From Paenibacillus sp. FSL H7-0357 (GTDB lineage Bacteria; Bacillota; Bacilli; Paenibacillales; Paenibacillaceae): DNA of 64,000 nucleotides. The first letter of the stretch is position 1; each line of letters opens with the position of its first letter. The position numbers and the translations under genes were made by a program. The DNA lies in contig NZ_CP009241.1 in NCBI RefSeq assembly GCF_000758525.1, positions 4,712,001 to 4,776,000 of the forward strand, given 5' to 3'. Of this stretch, positions 18,232 to 27,752 are shown in pieces. Below the pieces are notes generated by a model, which was not told the origin of the DNA, did no database searches, and saw nothing but the letters and a program-made list of their open reading frames with translations.

Positions 18232-19680
18232 TTAATACGCCTTGGCAAAAACAACCGTATGCGCAGCGGGCTTGCCGCAGCAAATACAGGTATCCTTCTT
18301 CACCGCAGGCTCAAACGGAATATTACGGCTGCCTGCACCCGTTTCTTCCTTGACTTTAGACTCGCATTCTTCAGAACCGCACCAGCCTGCCAAAGCAAAA
18401 CCACGCTGTTCTTCCATCGAATCCTTCATTTCTGCTAACGTATCCACCGAATAGAAGTGGTCCTCACGGAATTTCAATGCACGTTCAAACATTTCATTGT
18501 GTACTTGCTCCAGCATGGCATTAACCTCTGCGACAAGGTTCTCCTGCTGAATGATTTTCTTCTCGCCTGTAATACGAGATACCAGAACACAAACCCCGTT
18601 TTCCATATCACGAGGACCTAATTCAAGACGGACTGGCACTCCACGCATTTCGTATTCATTGAATTTCCAGCCTGGAGTAACGTCAGCACGATCGTCCACA
18701 CGCACACGGATGCCTGCGTCTTTCAGATCCTTGAACAGCTCGTCCGTCCGGCCAATGACAGCTTCACGGGTCTTAGGAGGTCCGATTGGAATCATGATTA
18801 CCTGTGTTGGAGCGACCTTAGGCGGCAAAGCCAAACCACGGTCATCCCCGTGCACCATAATGAGCGAGCCGATTAAGCGTGTTGTGGATCCCCATGAGGT
18901 TGTATGAACATATTCCAGCACATTGTCACGGCTTAAATATTGAATATCAAATGCTGTAGCAAACTTGGTTCCCAGATAATGGGAGGTTGCCGCCTGTACA
19001 GCTCGTCCATCCTTCATCATGGCTTCTATAGAATACGTGTCAACCGCCCCGGCAAAACGCTCGGAAGGTGTCTTCTGTCCAGTGATGACCGGAATTGCCA
19101 AATAGGTCTCGACAAAATCACGGTAATTCTCAAGCATCCGCATCGTTTCCTCACGGGCCTCAGTTTCATTCTCATGCGCCGTATGGCCTTCCTGCCACAG
19201 GAACTCTGTGGTACGGATAAACGGCAGCGTACGCTTCTCCCAGCGGACTACGTTGGCCCATTGGTTGATCAATACCGGAAGATCGCGGTAGGATTGAATC
19301 CATTTGGAATACATATGCCCGAACATGGTTTCGGAGGTCGGGCGAACCGCCAGACGTTCCTCCAGCACATCACCGCCAGCTTCCGTAACCCAAGGCAGCT
19401 CAGGGTTAAAGCCCTCGATATGATCCTTCTCCTTCTGGAAGAAGCTTTCCGGAATAAAGACCGGGAAATAAGCATTACGGTGGCCCGTTGCCTTAAGGCG
19501 GCGGTTCATTTCCTCCTGAATATGCTCCCAAATCTCGTATCCCTCCGGTTTGAAAACAATACAGCCTCGAACCGGAGAGTAATCCATCAGGTCCGCTTTC
19601 TTGATTACATCGATATACCAGCGCGAGAAATCCTCGCTCTGTGGGGTGATTTCCGTAACAAACTGCTTATCTTTTGCCAT
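18232..19680 (-). CDS. proS: Prolyl-tRNA synthetase, archaeal/eukaryotic type
   Basis: A 482-residue class II synthetase charging tRNA-Pro. It is about 85 residues shorter than the bacterial-type enzyme because the editing insertion between motifs 2 and 3 is missing. Signs of the archaeal/eukaryotic class are the sequence RPTSETMFGHMYSKW, the motif 2 region RWEKRTLPFIRTTEFLWQEG, and a C-terminal zinc-finger-like domain (CGSEEC...CICC) that ends in tyrosine (FAKAY). It occupies the exact proS position between rseP and polC. Lack of the editing domain means Ala-tRNA-Pro would need a free-standing editor such as a YbaK/ProX protein elsewhere. The start ATG follows TAGGAGGAG. Confidence 0.96.
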   Translation of the reverse strand: MAKDKQFVTEITPQSEDFSRWYIDVIKKADLMDYSPVRGCIVFKPEGYEIWEHIQEEMNRRLKATGHRNAYFPVFIPESFFQKEKDHIEGFNPELPWVTEAGGDVLEERLAVRPTSETMFGHMYSKWIQSYRDLPVLINQWANVVRWEKRTLPFIRTTEFLWQEGHTAHENETEAREETMRMLENYRDFVETYLAIPVITGQKTPSERFAGAVDTYSIEAMMKDGRAVQAATSHYLGTKFATAFDIQYLSRDNVLEYVHTTSWGSTTRLIGSLIMVHGDDRGLALPPKVAPTQVIMIPIGPPKTREAVIGRTDELFKDLKDAGIRVRVDDRADVTPGWKFNEYEMRGVPVRLELGPRDMENGVCVLVSRITGEKKIIQQENLVAEVNAMLEQVHNEMFERALKFREDHFYSVDTLAEMKDSMEEQRGFALAGWCGSEECESKVKEETGAGSRNIPFEPAVKKDTCICCGKPAAHTVVFAKAY

Positions 19681-19785
19681 ATGATGGAACTCCTCCTAAT
19701 GCCCTGCAAAGTGTGGCTTTGGTTTCACAACATCGTTCAAGTCCTTTGCGGGGACTGCCAAAGCTCTAATTCATTCAAGTAAAAA

Positions 19786-21060
19786 TCAACCGGTGATTAG
19801 CCGCAGGATATCATTATAGGTAACGGCGATCATGACCAGAAACAGCAGGGCAAATCCGACAAAATGGACCATCCCTTCACGGCTTGGATCTACCGGTTTG
19901 CCGCGAAGTGCTTCTACACCCAGGAAGACGAGACGGCTTCCGTCAAGTGCAGGGATCGGCAGCAGGTTAAAAATTCCGAGATACAGACTCAGAATAGCCG
20001 CCCAATAGGTCAGGTATTGAATGCCTTGCTGAGCGATTTGCCCCGTCATCTTCGCTGTTCCGACCGGACCTGAAATATCATCCATATTAAAATTATTAAT
20101 CAGTGTTTTAAAACTTACAAAAATCGTTTTGGTCCAATCCACCATGGCAGTTCCTGATTTAGTAATGGTCTCGCCAAAACCGGGCTGCCGTGTAGGCAAC
20201 TCAGGAGTGATCCCCACTTTGCCGCCTTCTTCGCCCTCCATACTGCGGGGAATCATGGCCACATTAAAGGTTTCATCGCCGCGCTGAAGCGTCCACTGCA
20301 TCTCTTTACCTTTGGAAGCGGAAGTTAATGAAATCATCTTCTGGTAGTCTCCGCCAATCTGTTCTCCATTAATAGAGACGACAATGTCACCTTTTTGCAC
20401 TCCGGCTTCCTGAGCCGGCATACCTTCGCTGAGATCTCCAATCTTCACAAAGGTTGGATTCTCAATGACGATACCGGCCATCTGCAGATGTACTGCAAAC
20501 AGCACAAAAGCAAGCAGAAAGTTCATCACCGGCCCGGCAACAATGGCCAAAGCACGCTGACCTACAGTTTTACTGCCGAATTGACGGTCTTTGGGCGCAA
20601 TCTGTGTCTGCTGTCCCCGTTTGATCATCATTGCCTGTGGATGAACATCATAAGTGGTTACATCTCCATCGACATCAAGGCGGATCTTCAGCTCGTTCTC
20701 AAGGTCGGTATATTGCGCTTCCCCACGGATTACATTTCTGCGGGTATCGAGCGCGTCTAGAAAGATGCTTTTAACTTTGTTATCCTGTCCCAGTCTTACG
20801 GCAATCGTCTGCCCTGGACCGATCTCAATAATTTCGGGATCTTCACCGGCCATCCGTGCATAACCGCCAAAAGGCAGCAGGCGAAGCGTGAACTGGGTTT
20901 CATTGCGTTTATAAGAAAACAGTTTCGGACCGAAACCGATAGCAAATTCTCTTACAAGGATACCCGCGCGTTTGGCAAAGTAATAATGCCCCCATTCATG
21001 CACGGTCACCAAAACAAAGAACATGAACACCGTTAAAAAGACGACTCTTACCATTTCCAT
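19786..21060 (-). CDS. rseP: RIP metalloprotease RseP/RasP (site-2 protease)
   Basis: A 424-residue intramembrane zinc protease. The HExxH site is HEWGH at residues 21-25 in the first membrane segment; the second conserved motif NLLPIPALDG is near residue 368. A PDZ domain (GDIVVSINGEQIGG) lies between, with further membrane segments at the C terminus. In Bacillus, RasP cleaves anti-sigma factors such as RsiW and FtsL and clears signal-peptide remnants. The start ATG follows AAGGGGGAA. A 150-base gap separates it from dxr and contains the palindrome CAAGGCCTTG and possible but weak promoter boxes. Confidence 0.96.
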   Translation of the reverse strand: MEMVRVVFLTVFMFFVLVTVHEWGHYYFAKRAGILVREFAIGFGPKLFSYKRNETQFTLRLLPFGGYARMAGEDPEIIEIGPGQTIAVRLGQDNKVKSIFLDALDTRRNVIRGEAQYTDLENELKIRLDVDGDVTTYDVHPQAMMIKRGQQTQIAPKDRQFGSKTVGQRALAIVAGPVMNFLLAFVLFAVHLQMAGIVIENPTFVKIGDLSEGMPAQEAGVQKGDIVVSINGEQIGGDYQKMISLTSASKGKEMQWTLQRGDETFNVAMIPRSMEGEEGGKVGITPELPTRQPGFGETITKSGTAMVDWTKTIFVSFKTLINNFNMDDISGPVGTAKMTGQIAQQGIQYLTYWAAILSLYLGIFNLLPIPALDGSRLVFLGVEALRGKPVDPSREGMVHFVGFALLFLVMIAVTYNDILRLITG

Positions 21061-21210
21061 GCGTTACATTCCCCCTTAAGGTGTAAGACCGAAGTATGTC
21101 CTCTTAATTTATCATTATTCCAAGGCCTTGCACAAGAGAATCAACTGTCCCACCCAATTTTTCAGGGCAAAGCAAATATTTCCATTTTCCTAGTACATAA
21201 AGTGATTTAT

Positions 21211-22350
21211 TTAAAGTTTAGCTGCAAGCTCCCGGGTCATCTCATCACAATGCTGAATCTGCTGTAAATCCGGCTGATTGACATTCACCAGGCGCTGGAG
21301 CACTTCTTCAATAATCTCTTCAATACGCAGGAAGGGAATCTCATGCCGGAGAAAACGGGCAACTGCAATTTCATTAGCCGCGTTGAAGGCTGTGGTTGCC
21401 GTCCCCCCCGCTTTCCCGCATTCAATCGCCAGCTTCAAGGCTGGAAACCGTACAAAATCCATTTCCCGGAAAGTCAGGCGTCCTATTGCGGCAAGAGACA
21501 GCCGCGCGGCAGGCGATTCCCAACGTTCCGGATAGGTCAGCGCATATTGGATCGGGACCCGCATATCCGGATTTCCGAGCTGGGCGACAATACTGCTGTC
21601 CCGGAATTCTACATAGGAGTGAATGATACTCTCCGGATGCAGCAGGACATTTATCTGCTCATAGGGAAGACCGAACAGCCAATGCGCTTCAATGACCTCA
21701 AGTCCTTTGTTAACCATGGTTGCCGAATCAATTGTTATTTTGGCTCCCATACTCCAGTTGGGGTGGCGAAGCGCATCCTCTACGGAAACCTTCTTCAGCT
21801 GCTCACGGGTGTAATCACGGAAGGACCCGCCGGAGGCGGTGATGGTAATGCTGGAAACATCCTCGCGGTTCTCACCGTTCAGACATTGAAAAATTGCAGA
21901 GTGTTCACTGTCGATGGGCAGCAGCTTAACACCTTTACGGTTGGCAAGCTCGGTAACCAAATGCCCTGCCGTGACAAGCGTTTCCTTATTGGCTAGCCCA
22001 ATATGCCGTCCGGCTTCGATCGCGGCAAGCGTTGACTGCAAGCCTACGCTGCCCACCACTGCCGTGACAACCGTATCAGCGTCCCCACCCGCAGCAATTT
22101 CTATCAATCCTTCACTTCCGTAAAAAAGCTCAATACCGGAGGGCAGCTCCGACCTGATCTGCTCAGCGAGTTCTTTCGTGGACACTGATACTCGGCGAGG
22201 CTGAAAGCGGCGGACCTGCTCCAAAAGCAGGGCGGTATTGCTCCCTGCAGCCAAACCATCAACATCAAAAGAGTCCGGATGCATTGCAACTACATCCAGT
22301 GTTTGAGTGCCGATCGAGCCGGTAGATCCGAGAACACTTATTTTCTTCAT
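21211..22350 (-). CDS. dxr: 1-deoxy-D-xylulose 5-phosphate reductoisomerase
   Basis: A 379-residue enzyme for the second step of the MEP isoprenoid pathway, converting DXP to MEP with NADPH and a divalent metal. The nucleotide-binding motif GSTGSIGTQTLDVV opens the protein; metal and substrate residues are seen in PIDSEHSAIFQ and ALRHPNW, and the catalytic loop in TIDSATMVNKG. It lies 24 bases after cdsA and before rseP, as in Bacillus. Its product feeds undecaprenyl phosphate made by the upstream neighbour uppS. Confidence 0.98.
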   Translation of the reverse strand: MKKISVLGSTGSIGTQTLDVVAMHPDSFDVDGLAAGSNTALLLEQVRRFQPRRVSVSTKELAEQIRSELPSGIELFYGSEGLIEIAAGGDADTVVTAVVGSVGLQSTLAAIEAGRHIGLANKETLVTAGHLVTELANRKGVKLLPIDSEHSAIFQCLNGENREDVSSITITASGGSFRDYTREQLKKVSVEDALRHPNWSMGAKITIDSATMVNKGLEVIEAHWLFGLPYEQINVLLHPESIIHSYVEFRDSSIVAQLGNPDMRVPIQYALTYPERWESPAARLSLAAIGRLTFREMDFVRFPALKLAIECGKAGGTATTAFNAANEIAVARFLRHEIPFLRIEEIIEEVLQRLVNVNQPDLQQIQHCDEMTRELAAKL

Positions 22351-22373
22351 ATGTGAACCTTCTTTCCCGTCGT

Positions 22374-23177
22374 TTAATAGTAAGGCATAAGCATTACGAT
22401 ATGTACGAAAGGAAATACGATAATCCAGCTGTCGCAGCGGTCAAGAATTCCTCCATGACCTGGCAGCAGCGAGCCTGAATCCTTAATACCGTACACCCGT
22501 TTATAGGCAGATTGTACAAGATCTCCAAGCTGACCGAGCACAGCGCAGGACAAACCGATAAGCAGCGCGCGTCCGTAAGTCAGCAGATCAGGAACAAATA
22601 TTGCGAAAACAATGGAAATTACGATAGAGATCAGTACCCCGCCAAGGGCTCCCTCTACCGTTTTATTGGGGCTGATTGCCGGCCAGAGCTTATTTCTCCC
22701 AAAGCTTCTCCCTACAAAATAAGCACCTGCATCACTGCCCCAAATGCAGCACAACAAAAGGAAGGTCCAGAAGAGCCCATGACCGTCGCCTGCAGCTCGG
22801 GCCACAGCCATATAGGAAAAGCCCATTCCTATGTATACAATCCCTGTGAACAGGAGTGAAGTAATCTTAATATCCTGCTTATTCTTACTGAACACCGTCA
22901 CCAGCAGGAACAGCAGCAGAAGAAGCCATATGCCTTGTTCCCAGGACAGCCATGGATTCACTCCGAGCAGGCTCCAAGGAATCATGTAGCAGGCTACAGC
23001 AGCATAACCAAGTATCGCAGTACCGCCAAACACCCGGACACCTGTCATTTTAACAAATTCATAAAACCCGATGAGCGCCATACCGGCAAGCAAAAGCTGA
23101 TAAGCCCAGCCGCCCAAAAAACACAATCCCAAAAACACTGCTCCGGCAACAATTCCGGTGATCAATCGCTGCTTCAA
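22374..23177 (-). CDS. cdsA: Phosphatidate cytidylyltransferase (CDP-diglyceride synthase)
   Basis: A 267-residue polytopic membrane enzyme that makes CDP-diacylglycerol, the precursor of phosphatidylglycerol and cardiolipin. The signature lies near the C terminus: SAYKRVYGIKDSG followed by LPGHGGILDRCDS. At least seven hydrophobic segments are visible. The start codon is TTG at 23177, preceded by a modest GGGA. It lies in the uppS-cdsA-dxr order conserved across bacteria. Confidence 0.97.
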   Translation of the reverse strand: MKQRLITGIVAGAVFLGLCFLGGWAYQLLLAGMALIGFYEFVKMTGVRVFGGTAILGYAAVACYMIPWSLLGVNPWLSWEQGIWLLLLLFLLVTVFSKNKQDIKITSLLFTGIVYIGMGFSYMAVARAAGDGHGLFWTFLLLCCIWGSDAGAYFVGRSFGRNKLWPAISPNKTVEGALGGVLISIVISIVFAIFVPDLLTYGRALLIGLSCAVLGQLGDLVQSAYKRVYGIKDSGSLLPGHGGILDRCDSWIIVFPFVHIVMLMPYY

Positions 23178-23198
23178 AGATTCCCATCTCCCATCAGG

Positions 23199-23972
23199 CT
23201 ACTTCAGTCCACCATAACGGCGTGTGCGTCTCTGGTACTCCGCCACAGCCTGCAGCAAATGCGTTTTATCAAACTCCGGCCAGAATACATCTGTAAACCA
23301 GAGCTCACTGTAAGCGACCTGCCAGAGCATAAAGTTGCTGAGCCGCATCTCTCCACTGGTCCGGATCAGCAGATCCGGATCCGGCAGTCCGCCTGATAAC
23401 AGTCGGCTGTCGATCAGCTCCGATGTAATCTCCTCCGGGGACAGCAGGCCTGCTTGGATATCCTGACCCAATCCGCGCATGCAATCCTCGATTTCTTTAC
23501 GACCTCCGTAATTCAGGGCAAAATTTAATATAAGTCCAGTATTCCCTTGTGTCCGGGCAACGGCTTCTTCCATCGCCTTCCGGGTATGTGTAGGCAAAGC
23601 GTCGGTATCACCCATCACGCGCACTTGTACGTTCTTCTCAATCAGCTCGTCCAGTTCAAGGGCCAGGAACTCCACAGGCAAACGCATCAGGAAGTCAACT
23701 TCATCCTTAGGACGTTTCCAGTTCTCTGTAGAAAAAGCGTACATGGTCAAAAACTCAACGCCCAGGTCGTTGGCGGCAATTGTTGCACGTTTTACAGCTT
23801 TCATTCCATTCTGATGGCCGACAATGCGTGGCAAACCACGCCGTTTAGCCCAGCGTCCATTGCCGTCCATAATTACAGCCACATGCCGGGGAATGTTGTC
23901 CGGTGAAATCTCGACTGGCTGTGGCTCCTGCCTGTCTTTACGGCTCAGCCATGCTTGAATCCGTTTGATCAT
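23199..23972 (-). CDS. uppS: Undecaprenyl diphosphate synthase (cis-prenyltransferase)
   Basis: A 257-residue cytoplasmic enzyme that condenses farnesyl diphosphate with eight isopentenyl diphosphates to give the C55 carrier for cell-wall synthesis. The catalytic aspartate is D36 in VAVIMDGNGRWAKRRG; LTMYAFSTENWKRP and DLLIRTSGEMRLSNF are also family signatures. I chose ATG 23972 because GGAGGAAACGGAA lies directly upstream and homologous sequence starts there; the frame from 24098 runs through an intergenic hairpin. Confidence 0.97.
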   Translation of the reverse strand: MIKRIQAWLSRKDRQEPQPVEISPDNIPRHVAVIMDGNGRWAKRRGLPRIVGHQNGMKAVKRATIAANDLGVEFLTMYAFSTENWKRPKDEVDFLMRLPVEFLALELDELIEKNVQVRVMGDTDALPTHTRKAMEEAVARTQGNTGLILNFALNYGGRKEIEDCMRGLGQDIQAGLLSPEEITSELIDSRLLSGGLPDPDLLIRTSGEMRLSNFMLWQVAYSELWFTDVFWPEFDKTHLLQAVAEYQRRTRRYGGLK

Positions 23973-24000
23973 TTCCGTTTCCTCCAAGCTCTTATCAGAA

Positions 24001-24042
24001 AGAGACAAACCCCACCATAAACGGAGGGGCCCTGAAGTCTCT
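24001..24042 (-). other. Imperfect intergenic hairpin between frr and uppS
   Basis: AGAGAC (24001-24006) pairs with GTCTCT (24037-24042), and CCCCACC (24010-24016) with GGAGGGG (24023-24029) with one mismatch. On the minus strand only short T runs follow, so it is a weak terminator or an RNA processing or stabilising stem. Confidence 0.4.
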
Positions 24043-24051
24043 TGATTGTCA

Positions 24052-24605
24052 TTATACTTCCATAATCTCTTTTTCTTTGGACAAGAGCACCTTATCAACT
24101 TCAGCTATGAACTTATCCGTTGATTTCTGAATATCTTCTTGGTGTCCGTGTGATTCATCTTCGGAGATGCCGTTCTTCTCCATTTTCTTGATATCATCGT
24201 TGGCATCGCGGCGGATGTTGCGAATGGCTACCTTTGCTTCTTCACCAAACTTTTTGGTGAACTTCACAAGCTCAGTGCGGCGTTCCTCGGTTAACGCAGG
24301 AATAGACAAACGGATGATTGTACCGTCATTAGCCGGTGTAAGTCCCAGATCGGACTTCATAATTGCCCGTTCAATGTCGGAAAGCGATGATCTGTCCCAA
24401 GGCTGAATCAGCAGCGTCCGTGAATCCGGTGTGCTGATGTTGGCCAGCTGGTTGACAGGGGTAGGTGCACCATAATATTCAACTTGAATGCGATCCAGCA
24501 GCGCTGTCGAAGCGCGTCCCGCCCGCAATGAGGCCAAATCGCGTTTCAGCGACAAAATCGCTTTTTCCATACGCTCTTCGGCATTTTTCTTGACCGCTTG
24601 TGGCA

Positions 24606-24606
<1 letters not shown>
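24052..24606 (-). CDS. frr: Ribosome recycling factor
   Basis: A 184-residue protein of the standard size that, with EF-G, splits the post-termination ribosome. Family sequence is clear: [39 protein letters not shown], and the C-terminal coiled-coil arm ending in KEIMEV. Its start overlaps the pyrH stop by one base (TAATG), indicating coupling, in the order tsf-pyrH-frr. Confidence 0.98.
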
Positions 24607-25352
<746 letters not shown>

Positions 25353-25442
25353 TTACAAAAGACGGAACACGATTGTGCCTGTGTTCCGTTCATTTGATGC
25401 TTGCATTATTCAGTTCAATGAAGTTGTAATCAGTCTTGCTTC

Positions 25443-26093
25443 TTATTGATTAACTTGCGCCATTACTTCTTCAACAAAGTTGTCGACTTTCTTTTCCAGA
25501 CCTTCGCCCAGTTCAAAACGAACAAAACGACGGATGGAGATATTTTCGCCAATGGTGCTGATTTTTTCGTTCAGCAGCTGGGAAATGGTTTTGTCCGGAT
25601 CTTTAACGAAGGGTTGCTCAAGCAAACAATATTCTTCGTAGAACTTGCTGATACGGCCTTCAACCATTTTTTCAACGATTTTCTCAGGCTTGCCTTCATT
25701 AAGCGCTTGTGCCTTCAGAATTTCTTTTTCTTTCTCTACAGCTTCTGCCGGAACTTCTTCACGACGAACATACAGCGGGTTAGCTGCAGCAATTTGCATT
25801 GCGATATCGCGTGCAAATTCTTTGAAGGAATCCGTTTTACCTACGAAGTCAGTTTCGCAGTTGATTTCTACAAGTACGCCAATACGTCCGCCAGCGTGGA
25901 TGTAAGATTCTACAGTACCTTCAGTAGCAATACGTCCAGCTTTGTTAGCTGCTGCGGAAAGACCTTTTTCGCGAAGCAATTCAGCGGCTTTGGTGATATC
26001 ATTGTTAGCTTCTTCAAGCGCCTTTTTGCAATCCAGCATCCCTGCGCCTGTTCTTTCACGAAGTTCCTTTACTGCTTTTGCATCTACTGCCAT
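25443..26093 (-). CDS. tsf: Elongation factor Ts, short form
   Basis: A 216-residue nucleotide exchange factor for EF-Tu. The N-terminal domain ([18 protein letters not shown]), which contacts EF-Tu, and the core motif INCETDFV are conserved. At 216 residues it is clearly shorter than the Bacillus subtilis protein (about 290 from memory), lacking most of the second core subdomain; the sequence runs smoothly to a natural end, so this is not a truncation. A terminator-like hairpin and a possible extended -10 promoter separate it from rpsB, allowing different levels of S2 and EF-Ts. Confidence 0.97.
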   Translation of the reverse strand: MAVDAKAVKELRERTGAGMLDCKKALEEANNDITKAAELLREKGLSAAANKAGRIATEGTVESYIHAGGRIGVLVEINCETDFVGKTDSFKEFARDIAMQIAAANPLYVRREEVPAEAVEKEKEILKAQALNEGKPEKIVEKMVEGRISKFYEEYCLLEQPFVKDPDKTISQLLNEKISTIGENISIRRFVRFELGEGLEKKVDNFVEEVMAQVNQ

Positions 26094-26119
26094 TGTTATT
26101 CCCTCCAGATAATTGTCGT

Positions 26120-26125
26120 TTTATA
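26120..26125 (-). promoter_or_regulatory. tsf: Possible extended -10 promoter for tsf
   Basis: On the minus strand TGGTATAAA follows the rpsB-tsf hairpin, with TATAAA at 26125-26120 and the extended TGG element. No convincing -35 is present at 17 bases. Confidence 0.35.
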
Positions 26126-26145
26126 CCATTTTGGTCCATTATCCT

Positions 26146-26190
26146 AAAAAAAGGGCAGTGAGAGGTTATCCACCTGCCAACCACCCTTTT
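26146..26190 (-). terminator. rpsB: Terminator/attenuator between rpsB and tsf
   Basis: On the minus strand AAAAGGG (26190-26184) pairs with CCCTTTT (26155-26149), with an inner AGGT/ACCT helix, and runs into seven T. It would lower expression of tsf and downstream genes relative to rpsB. Confidence 0.6.
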
Positions 26191-26222
26191 CATTTAAGTT
26201 CTTGTTTGATTCCGGCTACTAT

Positions 26223-26924
26223 TTAAGCAGTAGTTGTGTCTTCACCCTGGTGAGCTTCGACAACGGCATCAGCCATTTTACCAGTAAGCAATTTCACGGC
26301 GCGGATTGCGTCGTCGTTGCCCGGGATAACATAGTCGATTTCGTCCGGATCACAGTTAGTATCAACGATAGCCACGATAGGAATACCCAATTTACGAGCT
26401 TCCGCAACAGCGATGCGCTCTTTACGCGGGTCAATGATGAACAGCGCGCTTGGCAGACCTTTCATGTTCTTGATACCGCCCAGGAATTTTTCAAGACGAT
26501 CTTTCTCTTTGCGGAGAAGGATTACTTCTTTCTTAGGCAGAACTGCGAAGGTACCGTCTTCTTCCCAAGCTTCCAGTTTCTTCAGGCGATCAATACGCTT
26601 CTGAATAGTTTGGAAGTTAGTCAGGGTACCACCCAGCCAACGTTGGTTAATGAAGAACATACCCGAACGTTCAGCTTCTTCTTTTACGGAATCTTGAGCT
26701 TGTTTCTTTGTTCCTACGAATAGGATTGTGCCGTTGTCGCCAGCGACGCTTTTTACAAAGTTGTAAGCTTCCTCTACCTTTTTAACCGTTTTTTGCAGGT
26801 CAATAATGTAAATTCCGTTTCTTTCAGTGAAGATATAACGATCCATCTTTGGATTCCAACGACGAGTCTGATGACCGAAGTGTACCCCAGCTTCGAGAAG
26901 CTGCTTCATGGAAATTACTGCCAT
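26223..26924 (-). CDS. rpsB: Ribosomal protein uS2
   Basis: A 233-residue 30S protein. Conserved sequence includes [35 protein letters not shown] and [10 protein letters not shown] chose ATG 26924 (MAVISMKQL) because GGAGG lies nine bases upstream; the GTG at 26930 is too near that site. It is driven by the strong promoter 27054-27082 with a leader of about 120 bases, typical for autoregulated S2. Confidence 0.98.
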   Translation of the reverse strand: MAVISMKQLLEAGVHFGHQTRRWNPKMDRYIFTERNGIYIIDLQKTVKKVEEAYNFVKSVAGDNGTILFVGTKKQAQDSVKEEAERSGMFFINQRWLGGTLTNFQTIQKRIDRLKKLEAWEEDGTFAVLPKKEVILLRKEKDRLEKFLGGIKNMKGLPSALFIIDPRKERIAVAEARKLGIPIVAIVDTNCDPDEIDYVIPGNDDAIRAVKLLTGKMADAVVEAHQGEDTTTA

Positions 26925-27047
26925 CTTCACACACCTCCTAGTTTTGGTTTATTGTGTGTCTCCTCCGCCGCGTGTCATTTTTCTACAAGACTTCCTTCAG
27001 AAGAAAGCACCCCTTGTCGAAATCAACCGGCGTGTGTTTTAACACCG
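26925..27047 (-). promoter_or_regulatory. rpsB: Long rpsB 5' leader, candidate S2 autoregulatory RNA
   Basis: About 120 transcribed bases lie between the predicted start and the rpsB ATG, with a small stem GTGTT/AACAC (27034-27045) close to the 5' end. Ribosomal S2 leaders are known control elements in several bacteria; a match to any of them was not testable here. Confidence 0.4.
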
Positions 27048-27053
27048 TCAATT

Positions 27054-27082
27054 ACTATACCATAATAAAATAATGTATGCAA
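27054..27082 (-). promoter_or_regulatory. rpsB: Sigma-A promoter of rpsB
   Basis: On the minus strand TTGCAT (27077-27082, four of six) and TATAGT (27054-27059, five of six) with a 17-base spacer and an extended TGG ahead of the -10. It begins only 44 bases after the stop codon of the last gene of the motility cluster. Confidence 0.75.
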
Positions 27083-27125
27083 CGATTCATGAAAAGTTTT
27101 GTGAATTTCAAAGTTCTAAGATAAA

Positions 27126-27752
27126 TTATTTCACTGTAATCAGCTTGTCAATGATAACATTATTGCTCTCGCCTTTAGTAAAGCTGTACCGTCCATATTG
27201 AATTTTCGTATTGGCTTTACGGCTTACTGCCGTCTGAAGAAACTTATTCTTATCCGTAATTACACCTGCTTTGACCAGCAAATCGGCAGTTTCCGTAAGT
27301 GTGCTGCCGGTAGGAATTGTAACAGATATCGAGCCGTTTACGGCAACCTCCGGAGTAGCTGGCGCAACTGGGGCACTGGATGGTTTCTTCTCGCTTGCAG
27401 GCTTTGACGGGGTAGCTGGTTCAGAAGGAGCAGCGGCAGCGCTTGGCTCCACCGCTGCTTGCGGCGTAGAAGCAGGCGAAGCTGGAGCGGCGGGGTCAGT
27501 TGCTGACGGAACAACCGCAGCTGTCCCCTCTTTCCCTGATCCTTCTGTTCCCTCTCCTGTCTCGCCTGTATTACTAGTGGCAGTAGGTGTTGCACTCGGA
27601 TCGGTTACGGTAAGGTTCAGCTTCGCAGCTTCCTTAATTAGCTTCTCCTTGGACAAGGGAGCGGCTCCCCCGGTGATCATCACTTGCAGCAGCAATGCTC
27701 CTGCAATCAGGCCTGTACCTAGTCCGAACATGAAGGAACGATTCTTGATCAT
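27126..27752 (-). CDS. Membrane-anchored protein with MltG/YceG LysM-like domain, no lytic domain
   Basis: A 208-residue protein. Residues 5-27 form a signal-anchor; residues about 55-135 are a low-complexity Ala/Pro/Ser/Thr/Glu linker; residues 138-208 (SISVTIPTGSTLTETADLL...GRYSFTKGESNNVIIDKL) resemble the small LysM-like subdomain at the start of endolytic transglycosylase MltG. The catalytic transglycosylase domain is absent, so it probably binds or senses cell-wall material rather than cutting it. It overlaps the SwrB-like gene by four bases and is the last gene of the motility cluster, so a role in flagellar insertion through the wall is inferred. Function unproven. Confidence 0.75.
   Translation of the reverse strand: MIKNRSFMFGLGTGLIAGALLLQVMITGGAAPLSKEKLIKEAAKLNLTVTDPSATPTATSNTGETGEGTEGSGKEGTAAVVPSATDPAAPASPASTPQAAVEPSAAAAPSEPATPSKPASEKKPSSAPVAPATPEVAVNGSISVTIPTGSTLTETADLLVKAGVITDKNKFLQTAVSRKANTKIQYGRYSFTKGESNNVIIDKLITVK

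Noticed and set aside
21061..21210. Possible promoter and operator (palindrome CAAGGCCTTG) ahead of rseP.
   Set aside because: The candidate boxes have poor matches or spacing, and a ten-base palindrome alone is not enough to support a site.
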